Positions 47,132 through 56,625 of a stretch of DNA of 64,000 nucleotides are shown here, in pieces. Position 1 is the stretch's first letter; every line of letters starts with the position of its first letter. The stretch covers positions 124,001 to 188,000 of the forward strand of contig CAMCWF010000003.1 in the NCBI GenBank assembly GCA_945882095.1, in the 5' to 3' direction. This DNA comes from Chryseobacterium gleum. Lineage in GTDB: Bacteria; Bacteroidota; Bacteroidia; Flavobacteriales_D; Crocinitomicaceae. Position numbers and translations under genes: made by a program. The notes beneath the pieces are model-generated. The model worked only from the letters and a program-made list of their open reading frames with translations, was not told the DNA's origin and made no database searches.

Positions 47132-48123
47132 AAATCCTATATGCCATACAAGGCACGGGAAACGGTCACATGAGCCGAGCCCAAGAACTGCTTCCTTATT
47201 TTAAACAATATGGTACAGTCGATGTCTTGGTCAGTGGTACACAATCTCAACTTGACGTTGTTTTCGACATTACCTACCGAACAAAAGGAATGAGTTTTAT
47301 TGCTTCGAAATCAGGAGGGGTTCATTTTTTAAAAACCTTGTTACACCTTCGACCCATTCGGTTTTTTAAAGAAGTTTTTTCACTGCCCGTTAAAAAGTAT
47401 GACCTCATAATTAGTGATTTTGAACCTGTGAGCGCCTGGGCCTGTAAATTCCGAAATCTTCCGTGTATAGAACTCAGTCACCAATGCGCGGTAAAAATGG
47501 CCGAGTCTCCCCAACCAAAAGAATCTTTTCCCATAGGGCAATGGGTGGTAGAGAACTACTGTCCCAGCACAAAACAATATGGGGTACATTTTCAATGTTA
47601 CAATGAGCGGGTTTTCTTTCCCATTATTCGAAATGAAGTCAAACGGTTAAACCCTGTTGATGATGGCTATTATTTAGTATACCTAACTGGATATTCTGAC
47701 GAAGCCATCGCAGAAGTATTAACCAAAACCAATCAATCTTGGAGGGTGTATTCAAAAGAATCGAAGGAAACCACGAAACAGGAAAACATTACCTTTTGTC
47801 CCATCGACAATAAAAAATTCATTTCAGACTTAGAAAAATGTAAGGGTATTCTTTGCGGTGCCGGTTTCGAATTGCCTGCAGAAGCATTGTTTTTAGGAAA
47901 GAAACTGATGGTAATCCCTTACAACAATCATTATGAACAGCAATGCAATGCGGAAGCCTTAAAGCGATTGGGTATTCCGGTGTTAAATCACTTATCATTG
48001 GCTGAATTGGAACCGCTTAGGCACTGGACAGAGCGAATCAATGCTGTTAAAATTCACATGCCTGATCAGACAGCGCTATTGGTTGAAAAAATCGTTACCG
48101 AGAACGTCGACGTTAAATTCTAA
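47128..48123 (+). CDS. Glycosyltransferase-like protein (MJ1255-type/GT-B fold)
   Basis: ILYAIQGTGNGHMSRAQELLPYF; GAGFELPAEALFLGKKLMVIPYNNHYEQQCNA; ATGA overlap with upstream gene. Confidence 0.8.
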   Translation: MKILYAIQGTGNGHMSRAQELLPYFKQYGTVDVLVSGTQSQLDVVFDITYRTKGMSFIASKSGGVHFLKTLLHLRPIRFFKEVFSLPVKKYDLIISDFEPVSAWACKFRNLPCIELSHQCAVKMAESPQPKESFPIGQWVVENYCPSTKQYGVHFQCYNERVFFPIIRNEVKRLNPVDDGYYLVYLTGYSDEAIAEVLTKTNQSWRVYSKESKETTKQENITFCPIDNKKFISDLEKCKGILCGAGFELPAEALFLGKKLMVIPYNNHYEQQCNAEALKRLGIPVLNHLSLAELEPLRHWTERINAVKIHMPDQTALLVEKIVTENVDVKF

Positions 48124-48131
48124 ATAGAATA

Positions 48132-50162
48132 CTAATCTTTGACTTCGTTTTTATAACGCAGGTAAAGATTCAATTGGGCATGAAAAGGAGCGCCTTCTGT
48201 TTTTCTGTATTCATTGCGCATGTCTGAAGTAATCAACCTCGATTTCACGCTTCCCATCCATTGGTAATTAAAGATCAGGTCCAATTCCTTTTGAATTTCA
48301 ACGTCATAGATTGGGGTACCCACTTCTATCCTTTGGTCGATGTTTCGCTCCATTAAATCAGCGCTGGCAATGTAATATAGCGGATCATTAAGATTACAAA
48401 ACACCATCATTCTCGCGTGCTCTAAATAGCGGTCAACGATGCTTATAACCGTTAAATTTGGGTTGCGCTTGTGGTCTGTTTTCAAACAACAGATGCCCCT
48501 CACGATCATATCAACCTGAACCCCTGATAAACTGGCGTCAATTAATTTTTCAATCAGCAATTGGTCCGTTAAATTGTTCACCTTGATTTTAATGTAAGCA
48601 GGAGCGCCTCGTTTCACGGCGGCAATTTCTTTATCAATGAGTTGGGTTAGCTTCCTTCGGAAATTAAATGGAGAAACCATCAAGGTTCTGAAACTCACCC
48701 TTTCCATATTGTTTTCTAAAATCCTAAAGACTTTGTTTACTTCGGTTACCAATTTAGGATTTGAGGTTAGCAATGCAAAATCTGTATATATTTTCGAAGA
48801 TTTCTCATTAAAATTTCCGGTTCCTACATAAGCAATCGATTTCTCTACTTTTTTGTCCACCCGATTGATATACAACAATTTAGAATGCACTTTTAAATTA
48901 GGTACCCCAAAAATAACTTTTGCGCCCTGTTCTTTGAGGACATTGGACCAATGTAAATTGTTTTTTTCATCAAAACGAGCCTGCAATTCCATAACAACCA
49001 CAACGGTTTTGCGATTGTATAGCGCAGCAATCAATGCTTGCATAATTTGAGAGTTTGAAGCCACTCGGTAAACATTTATTTTGATTTCCGTGACCAAAGG
49101 GTCAATGGCCGCTTCGCGCAAAATGTCAATGATATAATCAAACTTTTGATAAGGGAAATGCAAGAAAACATCCTTTTCATAGATTGCTTCCAACAATTGT
49201 TTAGCTGATTCCAAATAGGGATGGACACATGGTGGCTGAGGTTTGTAAAGCAACTCTGGGTGATGAAAGTCTGGAAACTGAAGAAAGTCTTTGAAGTTAT
49301 GATAACGCCCACCAGGGATTGTGTTTACGCCCATTTTTAGCCCCAAACACTTTAACAAATAGGCCAAAAGGTCGTCCGGCATCTGTTCATCAAAAACGAA
49401 ACGCACAGGAACGCCCTTCTTGCGAAGTTTTAAACTTCTTTCAATTTTTTCTGAGTAAGTTTCTGAAATATCGTCGTCCAATTCAAGTTCGGCGTCTCGG
49501 GTAAATTTAAAGGTAAAGGCTTGTATTTTGTCGTAGGAAAGAATTGAAAAAATGTCTTCTAAATGGAGACGAATGATGTCGTCTGCCAATATAAAAAAAG
49601 AGCTTCCATTTTCATTAAACATGAAAAAACGGCTCGGTTTTGATGGGATTTGCAGCAGGGCATATTGATTGGCAAGACCCTTCTTAGCAATTTTAATGGC
49701 TAAATAAATAGCGTCATCCCTCAATTCTGGAAACCCGGATTTACGGTCCAAAATAATAGGAAACAAGGTGTGTTTGAAGGTAGAATGAAAATAACCAGAA
49801 ATGATTTTTTTTTGAGATTCGGTCGAATTTTCTTCGTTCAATTGATAAACATTGTATTGTTTTAATGAAGTTAGGAGCGATTCATAGGTGAGTTCAAATT
49901 TTTGTTGTTGTTTCAAAACAACTTTACGAATGTCTTTGTAAAGGTCCTCGGGGGTGCCTTCATAACCAAAAATTCTTTTTTGTTTCAAGCTGATCATGCG
50001 CTTCACATTGGCAACGCGTACACGGAAAAACTCATCTAGGTTATTTGAATAAATCCCTAAAAACCGAATGCGTTCCACCAAGGGAACATTTTCATCCATT
50101 GCTTCCTGCAGAACACGTTCATTGAAGCTTAACCAGCTTAATTCTCTATTAATCGTTTTCAA
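48132..50162 (-). CDS. ppk1: Polyphosphate kinase 1
   Basis: INRELSWLSFNERVLQEA; IKINVYRVASNSQIMQAL; YVGTGNFNEKSSKIYTDF; TTG start. Confidence 0.95.
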   Translation of the reverse strand: MKTINRELSWLSFNERVLQEAMDENVPLVERIRFLGIYSNNLDEFFRVRVANVKRMISLKQKRIFGYEGTPEDLYKDIRKVVLKQQQKFELTYESLLTSLKQYNVYQLNEENSTESQKKIISGYFHSTFKHTLFPIILDRKSGFPELRDDAIYLAIKIAKKGLANQYALLQIPSKPSRFFMFNENGSSFFILADDIIRLHLEDIFSILSYDKIQAFTFKFTRDAELELDDDISETYSEKIERSLKLRKKGVPVRFVFDEQMPDDLLAYLLKCLGLKMGVNTIPGGRYHNFKDFLQFPDFHHPELLYKPQPPCVHPYLESAKQLLEAIYEKDVFLHFPYQKFDYIIDILREAAIDPLVTEIKINVYRVASNSQIMQALIAALYNRKTVVVVMELQARFDEKNNLHWSNVLKEQGAKVIFGVPNLKVHSKLLYINRVDKKVEKSIAYVGTGNFNEKSSKIYTDFALLTSNPKLVTEVNKVFRILENNMERVSFRTLMVSPFNFRRKLTQLIDKEIAAVKRGAPAYIKIKVNNLTDQLLIEKLIDASLSGVQVDMIVRGICCLKTDHKRNPNLTVISIVDRYLEHARMMVFCNLNDPLYYIASADLMERNIDQRIEVGTPIYDVEIQKELDLIFNYQWMGSVKSRLITSDMRNEYRKTEGAPFHAQLNLYLRYKNEVKD

Positions 50163-50225
50163 ATGCGTTAGAATTTTTTTGTTTTCGAATGTAATGTCTT
50201 TATGTTAATCGAATATAAAATTCAA

Positions 50226-50684
50226 TTATTCAAATTCAATTAATTTGGCCCCCTTGTCTACTATGGCATCCACCGAAACAAAAATATGTTTAACCTTCCC
50301 GATTCCATTTGCTTTTAAGGTGTTTTCCATTTTCATGGCCTCTAAGGAGAGTAAAGGCGATCCGATGGAAACTTCATCCCCCACTTTTACAGCTAAACTC
50401 AATACACGACCCGGCATTGGCGAATTAAACGCCTTGATTTTCCGTTGCTGCGGTTTGTCCAATCCCAACGTGTGGATTAACTCGTCAAGTGCATGCTTCT
50501 TTTGAACATGAAAAATGCGGTGGTTGATTTTCAGCACCAACTTATGGTCTTCGCTTTGGTCTGAAATCACTTCTCCATGGTAACAAATACCCTCAAATTC
50601 TAGGGTAAAGAAGTGAGCGTCTATCCAGGTAATATTCGCGCCTTCTGCGGTCTGCGTTTCAATGTTATCAAACAACCAATCCAT
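50226..50684 (-). CDS. Biotin/lipoyl-attachment protein (BCCP-like)
   Basis: SPMPGRVLSLAVKVGDEVSIGSPLLSLEAMKMENTLKA. Confidence 0.88.
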   Translation of the reverse strand: MDWLFDNIETQTAEGANITWIDAHFFTLEFEGICYHGEVISDQSEDHKLVLKINHRIFHVQKKHALDELIHTLGLDKPQQRKIKAFNSPMPGRVLSLAVKVGDEVSIGSPLLSLEAMKMENTLKANGIGKVKHIFVSVDAIVDKGAKLIEFE

Positions 50685-50686
50685 AT

Positions 50687-53600
50687 TTATTTTATTAAGT
50701 CAAAAACAAAATCTTTCTCAATCAAAATCTCGTCTGCTTTACCGTTTTGCGGAGCAATGTCAAGAAATTGAATGTCATGTGCCAAAACTTCATCACAAAT
50801 ATACTTCGAATGGATTTCAATGGCTTCTCGAATTTCAGGTTGGGTATAAACTTGAAGGACGATTTTATCTGTCACGTCAAAATTCAACTCCTTTCTTTGA
50901 TTTTGAATGCGGTTCACCACTTCTCTGGCGATTCCTTCCTGCTTCAGGGATTCACTGATAGCGATGTCTAATGCAACGGTCAGGGCCCCGTCCGTTGCCA
51001 CCGTCCAACCCGGGATGTCTTTGGCTGAAATTTCAAAATCTTCTATTTCTAAACATAGGTTTTCCCCTGCGATTTCACAGTGGTATTGCTTTGTGTTTTC
51101 TATCGACTGAATGGCTTCCTGGCCTAAGGTTGAAACCAAGACGGCAATTGCCTTCATGTGTTTTCCATACTTTGGACCGATGGTTTTGAAATTGGGTTTG
51201 ATTTGCTTGGTTAAAATTTGTCCATCATCCTCAATCATTTCGATGTGTTTAACATTCACTTCGGATTGAATAAGTGAAGCCATTTTTTGAACCATGTCCA
51301 CAAACGAAGGGTTAAGGGCAGGAATGATGATTCGGTGCAAAGGTTGTCGAACGCGAATTTTTTCTTTTTTACGTAAACTGAGAACCATAGAGGTTATCCG
51401 TTGGGCCAAATCCATCTGTTCTTCCAACGCCAAATCCATTTGGATTGCATCTGCAATTGGAAACATACAAAGGTGAACAGATTCCAACCCTTTCTTTTTT
51501 GTCAAATCTAGGTAAAGGCGTTCCATAAAAAAGGGCGCAATGGGAGCCGCAAGGATGGAAATGTTTTCTAAGGCCGTAAATAAGGTTTGGTAGGCAGAAA
51601 GTTTGTCTATTGAGTCCTCGCTTTTCCAAAATCGACGTCGACATAAACGGACATACCAATTGGACAATTGATCACAAACAAACTCCTGGATCAGCCGACC
51701 TGCGCGCGTGCACTCATATGCGTCGTAACTTAAGCCAACTTGTTCAATTAACGTATTGAGACGCGAAAGAATCCAACGGTCCATTTCTGGGCGATTTCCC
51801 AAGGGAATAGAATCTTCCTCCCCTGTAAAACCATCTACGTTGGCATACAGCGCAAAGAATGCATAGGTGTTGTAAAGCGTACCTAAAAATTTACGCTGAA
51901 CCTCCTTAATGCCTTCCAAATCGAATTTCAAATTGTCCCAAGGTTGTGCATTGGTTACCATATACCAACGAGTGGCATCCGGCCCATAAACATCCAAAGT
52001 GCTGAAAGGGTCAATGATGTTGCCCAAGCGCTTAGACATCTTAATGCCATTTTTGTCTTGCACCAGGCCATTTGACAACACGGTTTTGTAGGCGGCCTTT
52101 CCAAAAACCAAACAAGAAATGGTATGTAGGGTATAGAACCACCCTCGGGTTTGGTCAACACCTTCTGCAATAAAGTCTGCAGGATATGCCAATTCTTCGT
52201 CAATTTTCGCTTTGTTTTCGAAGGGATAATGCCATTGAGCATAAGGCATTGAACCTGAATCAAACCAAACATCGATTAAATCGGCTTCGCGTTTCATGGG
52301 TTTTCCAGTCGGTGAAACCAAAACAATGTCATCAACGATGTTCTTATGCAGGTCTATTTTATCATAATTTTCATCAGACATATTTCCCGGTTCAAAATTT
52401 TGAAACGGATTTTTTTCCATAAACCCTTGCTGAACGGATGCTTCACATGCTTTGAAAAGCGCCTCCATCGATTCCACGCAAAGCTGTTCCGAACCATCTG
52501 CACTGGTCCAAATAGGAATGGGAATTCCCCAAAAACGAGACCTTGACAAATTCCAATCATTTGCGTTCTCGAGCCATTTCCCAAACCTTCCCGTACCGGT
52601 AGATTCTGGTTTCCATTGAATGGGCTTGTTGAGATCGGCCAAAAGGGAACGGTTGGAAGAAACTTTGATAAACCAAGAATCCAATGGATAATAAAGAATA
52701 GGCTTGTCGGTTCGCCAACAGTGTGGATAACTGTGATCGTATTTTTCAACCTTAAACGCCAATCCTTTTTCTTTCAAGTCAATGGCGATTTCTACGTCTA
52801 CGGACTTTTCCGGCTCCTGTCCATCCTCATAATAGGCGTTTTTCACATATTTCCCTGCCAAATAACCAACTTCTGGCCTAAAACGACCTTGCAAATCGAC
52901 CAACGGAACCAATTGACCTTGGTTGTTTTTAACCAAAAGGGACGGTACACCATTCTCCTGGGCAACAAAGGCGTCGTCTGCACCAAAGGTGGGCGCTGTA
53001 TGCACAATTCCTGTTCCGTCTTCGGTTGTTACAAAAGCGCCACCGATGACGCGGAATGCTTGTTCAGGGTGTTCTGCGGGCCGACAGAAGGGCATGAGCT
53101 GATGGTATTTTAAACCGATTAAATCTTTGCCCTCACAAGATGCAAGCACACAAAACGGAAGGGTTTTTTGATTTTTTTCGCATACCAAATCAGCTGAATC
53201 ATGAACCTCTACGAAACCTTTCGAAAAATTTTTCGAGACCAAATTACTAGCCAAAACCACTTCAATGGGATCGAAGGTGTATGGATTAAAGGTTTGAACC
53301 AAAGAATAGTCAATGGCACCGCCTACGGTAAGCGCAGTGTTAGACGGCAATGTCCACGGCGTCGTGGTCCAAGCAAGAAAATAGCGCGGATGTTTCGCCT
53401 CCCCAAAAATGGAGGGTTGGTTTTCTAGCCATTTAAATTGGGCAACAATAGAGGTGTCTTTGACATCTTTGTAGCATCCGGGTTGGTTCAATTCATGTGT
53501 TGACAGTCCCGTTCCTGCTTTTGGTGAATAAGGTTGAATGCTGTACCCTTTGTAAAGCAAACCTTTATTGTACAATTGCGCCAAAAGCCACCAAACCGAC

Positions 53601-54076
53601 TCCATATATTTGGAATGGTACGTAACATAAGGATTTTCCATGTCAACCCAGTAACCCATTTTTTGGGTTAGGTCATTCCAAACATCGGTGTATTGCATGA
53701 CCGCTTCTTTACACGCTTGGTTGTAAGCTTCTACGGTTATTTTTGTGCCAATGTCTTCTTTGGTAATTCCTAAAGCTTTTTCTACCCCAAGTTCGACAGG
53801 TAATCCATGGGTGTCCCAACCCGCTTTTCGTTCCACTTGAAATCCTTTTAGGGTCTTGTACCTACAAAAAACATCCTTTATCGTTCTTCCCATCACGTGG
53901 TGAATCCCAGGCATGCCATTGGCAGATGGAGGGCCTTCAAAAAATACAAATTTTGGATTTCCTTCCCTAGTGGCAATGGTTTTTTTAAAAATTTCATTCG
54001 TGTTCCAATAAGCAAGCACGTCGCTTGACAAATTTGGCAAATGTAAACCTGTGTATTCTGGGAACGTTTCGGCCAT
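50687..54076 (-). CDS. ileS: Isoleucyl-tRNA synthetase
   Basis: FEGPPSANGMPGIHHVMGRTIKD; GIKMSKRLGNIIDP; start MAETFPEY at 54076. Confidence 0.96.
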   Translation of the reverse strand: MAETFPEYTGLHLPNLSSDVLAYWNTNEIFKKTIATREGNPKFVFFEGPPSANGMPGIHHVMGRTIKDVFCRYKTLKGFQVERKAGWDTHGLPVELGVEKALGITKEDIGTKITVEAYNQACKEAVMQYTDVWNDLTQKMGYWVDMENPYVTYHSKYMESVWWLLAQLYNKGLLYKGYSIQPYSPKAGTGLSTHELNQPGCYKDVKDTSIVAQFKWLENQPSIFGEAKHPRYFLAWTTTPWTLPSNTALTVGGAIDYSLVQTFNPYTFDPIEVVLASNLVSKNFSKGFVEVHDSADLVCEKNQKTLPFCVLASCEGKDLIGLKYHQLMPFCRPAEHPEQAFRVIGGAFVTTEDGTGIVHTAPTFGADDAFVAQENGVPSLLVKNNQGQLVPLVDLQGRFRPEVGYLAGKYVKNAYYEDGQEPEKSVDVEIAIDLKEKGLAFKVEKYDHSYPHCWRTDKPILYYPLDSWFIKVSSNRSLLADLNKPIQWKPESTGTGRFGKWLENANDWNLSRSRFWGIPIPIWTSADGSEQLCVESMEALFKACEASVQQGFMEKNPFQNFEPGNMSDENYDKIDLHKNIVDDIVLVSPTGKPMKREADLIDVWFDSGSMPYAQWHYPFENKAKIDEELAYPADFIAEGVDQTRGWFYTLHTISCLVFGKAAYKTVLSNGLVQDKNGIKMSKRLGNIIDPFSTLDVYGPDATRWYMVTNAQPWDNLKFDLEGIKEVQRKFLGTLYNTYAFFALYANVDGFTGEEDSIPLGNRPEMDRWILSRLNTLIEQVGLSYDAYECTRAGRLIQEFVCDQLSNWYVRLCRRRFWKSEDSIDKLSAYQTLFTALENISILAAPIAPFFMERLYLDLTKKKGLESVHLCMFPIADAIQMDLALEEQMDLAQRITSMVLSLRKKEKIRVRQPLHRIIIPALNPSFVDMVQKMASLIQSEVNVKHIEMIEDDGQILTKQIKPNFKTIGPKYGKHMKAIAVLVSTLGQEAIQSIENTKQYHCEIAGENLCLEIEDFEISAKDIPGWTVATDGALTVALDIAISESLKQEGIAREVVNRIQNQRKELNFDVTDKIVLQVYTQPEIREAIEIHSKYICDEVLAHDIQFLDIAPQNGKADEILIEKDFVFDLIK

Positions 54077-54177
54077 GCTGTTGTTTGAAAGGTCAAAAAT
54101 ACGAAGATTTATAAAATGAAAGGGCATCTAATCCCTCTGCGTTACTGCGTTAAGTTTTGTAATTTTGAAATAAAAAA

Positions 54178-55167
54178 ATGAAATCATTTATAGCCGCTTT
54201 CTTTTTCTTATTTGCCGCATTTTCTATTGCCGCTCAGCCTTTTATATTGCCTATATTGCCTTTTAAATATGACCAATATGCGCCACAAATTGATACAAAA
54301 ACCATGGAGATTCACCTCACCAAACACCATCAAGCATATGTAAACAATTTGAACAAAGCGATTGTGGGGACATCGTTCGAGAAATTGTCATTAGAAGACC
54401 TCATGTTTGAGGCCAGTGAAACCAATACAGTGATTAGAAACAACGCTGGGGGACATTACAACCACAGCTTGTTTTGGGAAATTTTAGCACCAACAGCCAA
54501 CCAAGGGACACCTTCTCCATTAATGCAAGAGGCAATTGTTTCAAGTTTTGGGACCATGGATTCCTTGAAAAAGCTTGTGTTTCAAGCTGCGTCTTCTCGG
54601 TTTGGATCGGGTTGGGCTTGGATATTGGTAAACGGAAATGGTAAACTTGAAGTTTGTTCAACCCCTAACCAGGACAACCCCTTGATGTCATTTTGTGAAA
54701 AAAGAGGAGTGCCCATCGTTGGCATTGACGTCTGGGAACATGCCTATTACTTGAATTATCAAAACAAACGACAAGATTACCTGAATGCTGTTTGGACTCT
54801 GTTGGACTGGAAAGTCATTTCTGAAAAGTTTGGAAATCTGAAAAACAGTGATTTAAACCTTAAAATTGCGAAAGATTGGGTTGAATTAAGGAAAGTAAGA
54901 CAACAGGTACTTCAAATGAATATGGAGGATGTAGAACGCCTTAAATCTGATGCACTTCAGCTCTCCGTGTTGGTGGATAAACTTCAAAAGACTCCATTGC
55001 TACTAACACAACCAGAAATAGCGGAAAAAAGAAGTGCGTTGATTGCCCATTGTTTGGCCTTTCAAAAATTTTCAGTTGAAAACAAAAAGCCCAAAATTCT
55101 GGCCACCCATTTAGAAACAATTAAAAAGGAAGTCGAAGATTTGTGGTTACTTTGTCAAAAAAGGTAG
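54178..55167 (+). CDS. Exported Fe/Mn superoxide dismutase with C-terminal helical extension
   Basis: Signal peptide MKSFIAAFFFLFAAFSIAAQ; HLTKHHQAYVNNLNKAI, GGHYNHSLFW, DVWEHAYYLNYQNKRQDYL; about 110 extra aa at C-terminus. Confidence 0.9.
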   Translation: MKSFIAAFFFLFAAFSIAAQPFILPILPFKYDQYAPQIDTKTMEIHLTKHHQAYVNNLNKAIVGTSFEKLSLEDLMFEASETNTVIRNNAGGHYNHSLFWEILAPTANQGTPSPLMQEAIVSSFGTMDSLKKLVFQAASSRFGSGWAWILVNGNGKLEVCSTPNQDNPLMSFCEKRGVPIVGIDVWEHAYYLNYQNKRQDYLNAVWTLLDWKVISEKFGNLKNSDLNLKIAKDWVELRKVRQQVLQMNMEDVERLKSDALQLSVLVDKLQKTPLLLTQPEIAEKRSALIAHCLAFQKFSVENKKPKILATHLETIKKEVEDLWLLCQKR

Positions 55168-55222
55168 CATAAAATTTATTTTTTGGGAGACATAACAGTA
55201 GCACCCTTTAATTTCACTGCGC

Positions 55223-56575
55223 ATGCGTTTTAAACTGACCAAAAATTTACTAAAAGAGATTCGAGAAAGAATCATTCAAGAAGACACCCTTTGGTTAGAA
55301 GAAAAAGTGCTTCACTTGCACTACGCAGACATTGCTGAAATTCTTGACAAGTTAACCAATGAAGAAGCCAAATTCATCTACTACCTCGTAGATGAAGATT
55401 TGCAAGCAGACATCCTAATGGAGCTCGACGAAGAGGTTAGAGACCGTTTCATCGCATCCTTGTCAACCAAAGAAATCGCAGACCAGTTAGAAAACTTAGA
55501 TTCTGATGATGCGGCAGATATCCTCGGGGAGCTTCCAACCGCCCAAATTCAAGCTGTTATCTCGCAAATGGAGGACGACGAAGCGGCGGAGGACATTGTC
55601 GACCTATTAAATTATGATGAGGATACGGCTGGGGGATTAATGCAAAAAGAGTTTTTTCAAGCCCACGTCGATTGGTCAGTCAAACGCGCCCTCATCGAAT
55701 TACGCAAACAGGCGGAAGACGTTGAAAAGGTCTACAATATTTTTGTCGTTAATGAAAACGACCAATTGCTCGGAGTACTTTCACTAAAACGTTTGCTTTT
55801 TGCCGATGTAAAAACCACGATTGCCGAACTTTATCAATCCAAAAACATCATCGCCCTAAAAACCAGCGACTCCGCTGAAGAGGTGGCGAACATCATGGAA
55901 AAATATGATTTGGTCTCCATACCGGTTGTGGATTACCAAAACAAATTGGTTGGAAGAATTACCATAGATGACGTCGTTGATTTCATTAAGGAAGAAGCCG
56001 ATAAAGATTTTCAAATGGCAACGGGTATTAGCGACAATGTGGATTCAAGCGCTAAGTTTTGGAAAATCAGCTTGTCTCGTTTACCTTGGTTGGTGATTGC
56101 AATGGTAGGAGGAACCATCGGTGCAAAAGTCATCGCTAGTTTTGAAGGAGGCATTACAAAAGTACCTGCCTTGGCTTTTTTTATACCATTGATTACCGCA
56201 ATGGGAGGGAATGTGGGTGTGCAGTCCTCTGCCATCGTAGTTCAATCACTCGCCAAAGGAGAGGAGCATCTGGGCAGAATCATCCCAAAATTAGCAAAGG
56301 AAGCCAGTGTAGGATTGATGAACGGGATCATATTGGCCTGTCTCATTTTTGGTGTCGCAACTTTGTTTGCTAACATTCAACTCGGAATGGTTGTAAGCCT
56401 ATCCTTGTTTACCGTAATCCTCTTTGCTGCTATTTTCGGAACCTTGTTTCCTTTGTTACTGCACAAATATAAAATTGACCCCGCGTTGGCCATCGGTCCT
56501 TTTGTCACCACCTTGAATGACATCATTGGGTTGTTTATATATTTTACAATTGGAACCTTACTCTTCCATTTGTAA
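55223..56575 (+). CDS. mgtE: Magnesium transporter MgtE
   Basis: MgtE N domain, CBS pair, C-terminal TM region GGNVGVQSSAIVVQSLAKGE. Confidence 0.95.
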   Translation: MRFKLTKNLLKEIRERIIQEDTLWLEEKVLHLHYADIAEILDKLTNEEAKFIYYLVDEDLQADILMELDEEVRDRFIASLSTKEIADQLENLDSDDAADILGELPTAQIQAVISQMEDDEAAEDIVDLLNYDEDTAGGLMQKEFFQAHVDWSVKRALIELRKQAEDVEKVYNIFVVNENDQLLGVLSLKRLLFADVKTTIAELYQSKNIIALKTSDSAEEVANIMEKYDLVSIPVVDYQNKLVGRITIDDVVDFIKEEADKDFQMATGISDNVDSSAKFWKISLSRLPWLVIAMVGGTIGAKVIASFEGGITKVPALAFFIPLITAMGGNVGVQSSAIVVQSLAKGEEHLGRIIPKLAKEASVGLMNGIILACLIFGVATLFANIQLGMVVSLSLFTVILFAAIFGTLFPLLLHKYKIDPALAIGPFVTTLNDIIGLFIYFTIGTLLFHL

Positions 56576-56625
56576 GGGTTAAGAAAAAACAAAACAAGCC
56601 TTATCTTTGTCCACAAAATTGAATA

